From positions 1-9,446 of the forward strand of contig WRKE01000257.1 in assembly GCA_009778235.1 (NCBI GenBank): a stretch of DNA of 9,446 nt, in the 5' to 3' direction. Numbering within the stretch: position 1 is the stretch's first letter; each line of letters begins with the position of its first letter. The notes under the pieces were generated by a model. The model did no database searches, had not been told where the DNA came from, and was given only the letters and a program-made list of their open reading frames with translations. Origin of the DNA: Pseudomonadota bacterium (GTDB taxonomy: Bacteria; Desulfobacterota; Desulfobulbia; Desulfobulbales; Desulfobulbaceae). A program made the translations under genes and the position numbers. Of this stretch, positions 6,638 to 9,446 are shown piece after piece.

Positions 6638-7696
6638 ATGGCTCAATCACCTTCAAAATACAGTGAAGCCGGCGTCGATATCGACAAAGGCAATCTCTTT
6701 GTTTCCCGGATCAAAGACATAGTTGCCGCAACCCACCGGCGCGGCGTGATCTCGGACATCGGAGGTTTTTCCGGACTGTTTGCCATCGGCAACGACGATC
6801 TGAAGAATCCGGTGCTGGTCGCCTCCACCGATGGCGTGGGCACCAAGCTGACAGTGGCCAAGATGTGCAACAAGCACGACACCATCGGCATCGATCTGGT
6901 GGCGATGTGCGTCAACGACGTGGTGGTCAGTGGATCTAAACCTTTGTTCTTTCTCGACTATTTCGCAAGCAGCACCCTTGATCTCGAGGTGGCCACCGAT
7001 GTGGTTCGTGGCATTGCCGAGGGCTGCAAGCAGGCGCACTGCTCCCTGATCGGTGGTGAAACCGCAGAGATGCCCGGCCTGTATCAACCGGGCGACTATG
7101 ACTTGGCTGGGTTTGTGGTCGGGATCGGCGACCGCAACGCCTTAGTCGACGGCAGCGACATCCGGGTCGGCGACCAGATCATCGGCTTGGCCTCGTCGGG
7201 CTTCCATTCCAACGGCTATTCCCTGGTCCGTAAAATCTTTTTTGATGAACTGAACAGAAAGGTCGACGATTTCATTGATGAGTTCGGGTGCACCCTCGGT
7301 GAGGAGCTGCTCAAGCCCACCCGCATTTACGTGGACAGCGTGGTCAGCATCCTGCGCCACCAGCGGATTCACGGCCTGATCCACATCACCGGCGGCGGTT
7401 TCATCGACAACATTCCCCGCATCCTGCCCACCGGCTGCTCCGCCCATATCCATCCCGGCTCCTGGCCTGTCCCACCCTGTTTCACCTATCTGGCGAAAAA
7501 AGGCGGCGTCGCGGCCGATGAAATGTACCGGACCTTCAACATGGGCATCGGGATGATGGCGGTGGTCCCGGAAAACAGCGTCGATGACATGTTGCATCGG
7601 TTTGCCGCCCATGGCGAGCAACCCTATCTCATCGGAGAAATCAAACCTGTCCAGGGCAATGACGGCCAACAGGTCGTCATCGACGGAATCTGCTGA
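6638..7696 (+). CDS. purM: Phosphoribosylformylglycinamidine cyclo-ligase (AIR synthetase)
   Basis: Cytoplasmic enzyme of de novo purine synthesis: ATP-dependent closure of formylglycinamidine ribonucleotide to aminoimidazole ribonucleotide. The protein is 352 aa, close to the usual 345-350. PurM signatures appear in order: YSEAGVDIDKGN (8-19), STDGVGTK (63-70), GIDLVAMCVNDVV (84-96), the LDYFA block, IGGETAEMPG (138-147), SSGFHSNGYSLVR (187-198), ITGGGFIDNIPR (250-261) and FNMGIGM (300-306). I chose the ATG at 6638 because MAQSPSKYSEAGVDIDKGN lines up with the E. coli PurM start. The frame is open back to 6212, but that stretch runs antisense through the DUF2065 gene and resembles nothing. 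The ribosome-binding site is weak. The gene appears monocistronic: no other pur gene is adjacent and a 645-nt gap follows. Confidence 0.97.
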   Translation: MAQSPSKYSEAGVDIDKGNLFVSRIKDIVAATHRRGVISDIGGFSGLFAIGNDDLKNPVLVASTDGVGTKLTVAKMCNKHDTIGIDLVAMCVNDVVVSGSKPLFFLDYFASSTLDLEVATDVVRGIAEGCKQAHCSLIGGETAEMPGLYQPGDYDLAGFVVGIGDRNALVDGSDIRVGDQIIGLASSGFHSNGYSLVRKIFFDELNRKVDDFIDEFGCTLGEELLKPTRIYVDSVVSILRHQRIHGLIHITGGGFIDNIPRILPTGCSAHIHPGSWPVPPCFTYLAKKGGVAADEMYRTFNMGIGMMAVVPENSVDDMLHRFAAHGEQPYLIGEIKPVQGNDGQQVVIDGIC

Positions 7697-7768
7697 ATCA
7701 GGCGGATCAAGACCTACCGGATTCCATGGGAGTATAGCCCACTGAGGGAGAGGTACATTTTTTCCACT

Positions 7769-7803
7769 TCCGCACGGCCAGAACCAGTTCCGAACCGTGC
7801 GGA
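7769..7803. repeat. GC-rich inverted repeat downstream of purM
   Basis: Perfect 9-bp arms TCCGCACGG (7769-7777) and CCGTGCGGA (7795-7803) around a 17-nt loop that itself contains GAAC-CA-GTTC. It lies 73 nt after the purM stop. No T run follows on either strand, so it is not a standard intrinsic terminator, though it could protect the purM mRNA 3' end. I considered a group II intron domain V: the length is similar, but the catalytic triad and the bulge are missing. Confidence 0.5.
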
Positions 7804-7893
7804 TCAGCCCGCTTGTCGACCAAGATTCCTCAACTCCCGCATCATACCATTTCCTCGTGCCAATGCAGCAGGTCACGATAGTAACATATTGAA

Positions 7894-7929
7894 TTTTAAT
7901 GAAAAAATAATAATTTTTTTTCATTAAAA
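7894..7929. repeat. Perfect 14-bp A/T-only inverted repeat
   Basis: Arms 7894-7907 (TTTTAATGAAAAAA) and 7916-7929 are exact reverse complements separated by 8 A/T bases. Each arm has a single G or C. In RNA the stem would be weak, so a terminator is doubtful. In DNA it is a bent, easily melted site and could bind a dimeric regulator or nucleoid protein. It is the most A/T-rich part of the window. Confidence 0.55.
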
Positions 7930-8203
7930 ATAGAAAATGATATCGCATGCCCCTGACCGTTGTTGCCCAGAGGGGGTCTGTCTTGGTCGCCCCCGGGCGC
8001 AGACCTCTCGCTCCTCCCAAGCCCAATGAAGCGGTTTTTTCATCCCGATCATGCTCTGCTGACCATTGATCCCATCGGTCCTAAGCTGTTGTGCCCCGTT
8101 TCCATTCCGGGCACGCAGTGACCACTCGCGCCCTCTCCCCTTCTTACCGGCACAACTCAACTCCTCCGAGCCGGGAGCATGCCCATCTTGGCCCCAGGTT
8201 GTC

Positions 8204-8227
8204 CGCCTGATTGCGACAGGCGATTTT
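8204..8227 (+). terminator. Candidate weak intrinsic terminator
   Basis: Perfect stem CGCCTG / CAGGCG (8204-8209 with 8217-8222), 7-nt loop, then ATTTT. The geometry is that of a short Rho-independent terminator on the plus strand, but the stem is only 6 bp and the U tract short. No coding gene ends just upstream: purM ends about 500 nt earlier. If real, it would end a long purM 3' UTR or an unannotated RNA made within the gap, insulating the V4R gene. Confidence 0.3.
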
Positions 8228-8341
8228 CACCCGGGCCGTGGGGCGGCGGTGCCCACTGGTATACTTCTTCCTTGAATTACCCGCGCAAATAAAGCAAATT
8301 ACATATTATGGATTATTCATTTTGAAGAAGGGAGATGAGCA

Positions 8342-8878
8342 ATGAGCAACGTGTTTACAAGGAATGCCAGCCATTCCACTTTTTCTTGGGAAAGACTTGG
8401 CAATATCAAGGAAGGCCGTGGCGACCTGGGCGAAGAAATGCCGGTGCTGGTATATCGTCTGATGCAGTTCACCATGCTGGATGTATTGGCCAAGGCCCAT
8501 GGCGGCGAGCAGGCCAATGAATATTTTCGCCAGGCCGGTTTTTTGGCCGGAATGGAATTTACTAAAAATACCTTGGACTTAAAAGCTGAGTTCAGCGTAT
8601 TTTTAGCTGACCTGCAGCACGCTCTGCGGACCCTGAAGATCGGCATTCTGCGCATGGAAACGTTTGACGCCGACACCGGGAAGATTGTGCTCACTGTGGG
8701 ACAGGATCTGGACTGCAGCGGTCTGCCCATCACCAACGAAAGCGTGTGCAGCTATGATGAAGGATTTATCGCCGGCATTCTTGAGGCGTACACCGGCAAA
8801 AAATATCAAGTCCGCGAGGTGGATTGCTGGGCCAATGGCGACAGGGTATGCCGCTTCAACGCGGTGGTCGAAAATTGA
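8342..8878 (+). CDS. Free-standing V4R (4-vinyl reductase-like) domain protein
   Basis: Soluble 178-aa protein made almost wholly of a V4R domain, the small-molecule-binding fold found in XylR/DmpR-type regulators of aromatic catabolism and in bacteriochlorophyll-related 4-vinyl reductase-like proteins. The N-terminal half is helical (FRQAGFLAGMEFTKN near 62-76). The C-terminal half (about 95-172) has LKIGILRMETFD, C125, then ESVCSYDEGFIAGIL with C136, and ends in VDCWANGDRVCRF with C162 and C170. The ending C-x2-NGD-x2-C-RF is the usual V4R close, and such cysteines help form the zinc site in XylR/DmpR relatives. No output domain is present, so it probably signals through a partner. The ATG at 8342 has AGGGAG (8329-8334) 7 nt upstream. 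A signalling gene follows 125 nt later on the same strand. The ligand is unknown. Confidence 0.87.
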   Translation: MSNVFTRNASHSTFSWERLGNIKEGRGDLGEEMPVLVYRLMQFTMLDVLAKAHGGEQANEYFRQAGFLAGMEFTKNTLDLKAEFSVFLADLQHALRTLKIGILRMETFDADTGKIVLTVGQDLDCSGLPITNESVCSYDEGFIAGILEAYTGKKYQVREVDCWANGDRVCRFNAVVEN

Positions 8879-9003
8879 TCGTCCAAGCCGACTCAAGCTT
8901 ACATTTTGAGGTCTGGGATCCTGTCAGCGAGCATGATGGCAAAAGTCCGAAGAAGGCTTGACCATCATATCTGCGGCAAGCGCGGCTCCAGAAGGTAAAT
9001 TAC

Positions 9004-9446
9004 GTGGATCAGGTCGCACAGATCTTATTTGATTATTTACGTGATGTTATCTACAGCCCAGAGCAGGCGGCGCTGGATGTGGAGACACTGCCCCAAGACT
9101 TCCGCGACTTGGGTGAGGGTTTACGATATTTAGCTGAATGTACGTTTGAAACCAGGAGATTTGCCCAAGATCTGTCCAGAGGAGACCTAGACGGCCCCAT
9201 GCCATCACCGGGCAATGAGATTGTCGCCCCCTTGAAGTCGCTGCATGCGTCGTTGAAACATTTAACTTGGCAGACCCAACAGCTAGCACAGGGGGATTAC
9301 CAGCAACGCGTTGAATTTATGGGAGATTTCTCAGCGGCATTCAACGCGATGATCCTCCAGCTCGAGGAGCGGCGCAAGAAGGACACTGATGCAAAATCAA
9401 AGTTACAGCAATATGTAAATCTTTTATTGAGCAACTTTCCTAATAT
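9004..9446 (+). CDS. Multi-domain signalling protein with HAMP-like region, N-terminal part
   Basis: The first 147 codons of a protein that runs off the right edge. There is no signal peptide or membrane segment, so it appears cytoplasmic. Residues 1-50 are helical (ILFDYLRDVIYSP, LGEGLRYLAECTFETRRFA). Residues about 57-123 form a HAMP-like linker with two similar halves, RFAQDLSRGDLDG and LTWQTQQLAQGDYQQRVEFMGDFSAAFNAMI. A charged helix (LEERRKKDTDAKSKLQQYVNLLLSN) then leads into an unseen domain. This linker resembles ones I associate with bacterial sensor proteins carrying PAS plus kinase, phosphatase or GGDEF output, but the output cannot be known here. The GTG at 9004 has AGAAGG 8 nt upstream, and a stop at 8959 limits any extension. 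It probably shares a transcript with the V4R gene. Confidence 0.72.
   Translation, partial: MDQVAQILFDYLRDVIYSPEQAALDVETLPQDFRDLGEGLRYLAECTFETRRFAQDLSRGDLDGPMPSPGNEIVAPLKSLHASLKHLTWQTQQLAQGDYQQRVEFMGDFSAAFNAMILQLEERRKKDTDAKSKLQQYVNLLLSNFPN

Larger units (their letters stand above)
7697..8341. other. 645-nt intergenic region without a credible gene, rich in inverted repeats
   Basis: No reading frame here has a good start, a ribosome-binding site and protein-like composition. The stretch holds several separate inverted repeats: 7769-7803, the A/T-only pair 7894-7929, an imperfect GGTCTG/CAGACC stem (7975-7980 with 8000-8005), GTGCCC/GGGCAC (8091-8096 with 8109-8114) and a terminator-like stem at 8204-8227. 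Base composition changes sharply, from GC-rich to almost pure A/T around 7885-7940 and back. The last 60 nt (A/T-rich, with a TATTAT at 8304-8309 but no good -35) probably contain the promoter of the V4R gene. It could be a degraded element, a non-coding RNA locus or a long regulatory region; the sequence alone does not decide. Confidence 0.5.

Noticed and set aside
7734..7803. Possible group II intron 3' end or domain V
   Set aside because: The hairpin length is suggestive, but the catalytic triad, the two-base bulge and a following domain VI with branch-point A are not seen, and there is no reverse transcriptase frame.
7142..8026. 294-codon minus-strand frame opposite purM and into the gap
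   Set aside because: Most of it is the antisense of purM. The part in the gap (including a short Lys/Phe-rich stretch from the A/T palindrome) has no recognisable domain or ribosome-binding site.
7924..8275. Small frames in the gap (78 codons minus 7924-8160; 69 codons plus 8066-8275)
   Set aside because: The minus frame depends on a TTG start and neither frame has a convincing ribosome-binding site. Compositions are Pro/Ser/Arg-rich and unlike real small proteins.
7697..8341. tRNA or other known small RNA in the gap
   Set aside because: I found no T-loop GTTCRA motif with a matching acceptor stem, and no recognisable tmRNA, SRP, RNase P or 6S pattern on either strand.

Overview
The window looks like chromosomal core sequence from a GC-rich Gram-negative bacterium, most likely a deltaproteobacterium (Desulfobacterota, possibly Desulfobulbales). 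The basis is indirect: a YgiM-type SH3-and-anchor envelope protein, a membrane-anchored HtrA protease, a DUF2065 protein, and a free-standing V4R protein beside a HAMP-like signalling protein. No marker gene here fixes the taxonomy. I see no rRNA, tRNA, CRISPR array, transposase or phage gene.

Layout. Positions 1-1856 (minus strand) carry pepA (leucyl aminopeptidase) followed by the 5' end of fbp (class I fructose-1,6-bisphosphatase), which runs off the left edge; an imperfect hairpin lies between them. A divergent promoter region (1857-2018) separates pepA from a plus-strand CNNM/DUF21-CBS membrane protein. After a 233-nt spacer comes the plus-strand SH3-and-anchor gene, which converges with a minus-strand pair, corA (Mg2+ channel) then an HtrA/DegS-like periplasmic protease. 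A small minus-strand DUF2065 membrane protein lies next and diverges from purM (AIR synthetase, plus strand), which has a perfect TTGACA -35 hexamer upstream. A 645-nt stretch without a credible gene follows (7697-8341); it holds several inverted repeats, including a 14-bp A/T-only one. The right end carries a free-standing V4R ligand-sensing protein and then the start of a HAMP-like signalling protein cut by the window edge.

How the genes work together. Most of the window is housekeeping: gluconeogenesis (fbp), peptide turnover (pepA), divalent cation handling (corA and the CNNM protein), envelope maintenance (HtrA, SH3-anchor protein) and purine synthesis (purM). The only part that suggests a dedicated system is the right end: a soluble V4R domain without an output domain, followed in the same direction by a multi-domain signalling protein, which could be a split ligand sensor and transducer. 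I found nothing that can be called a new defence or mobile system.
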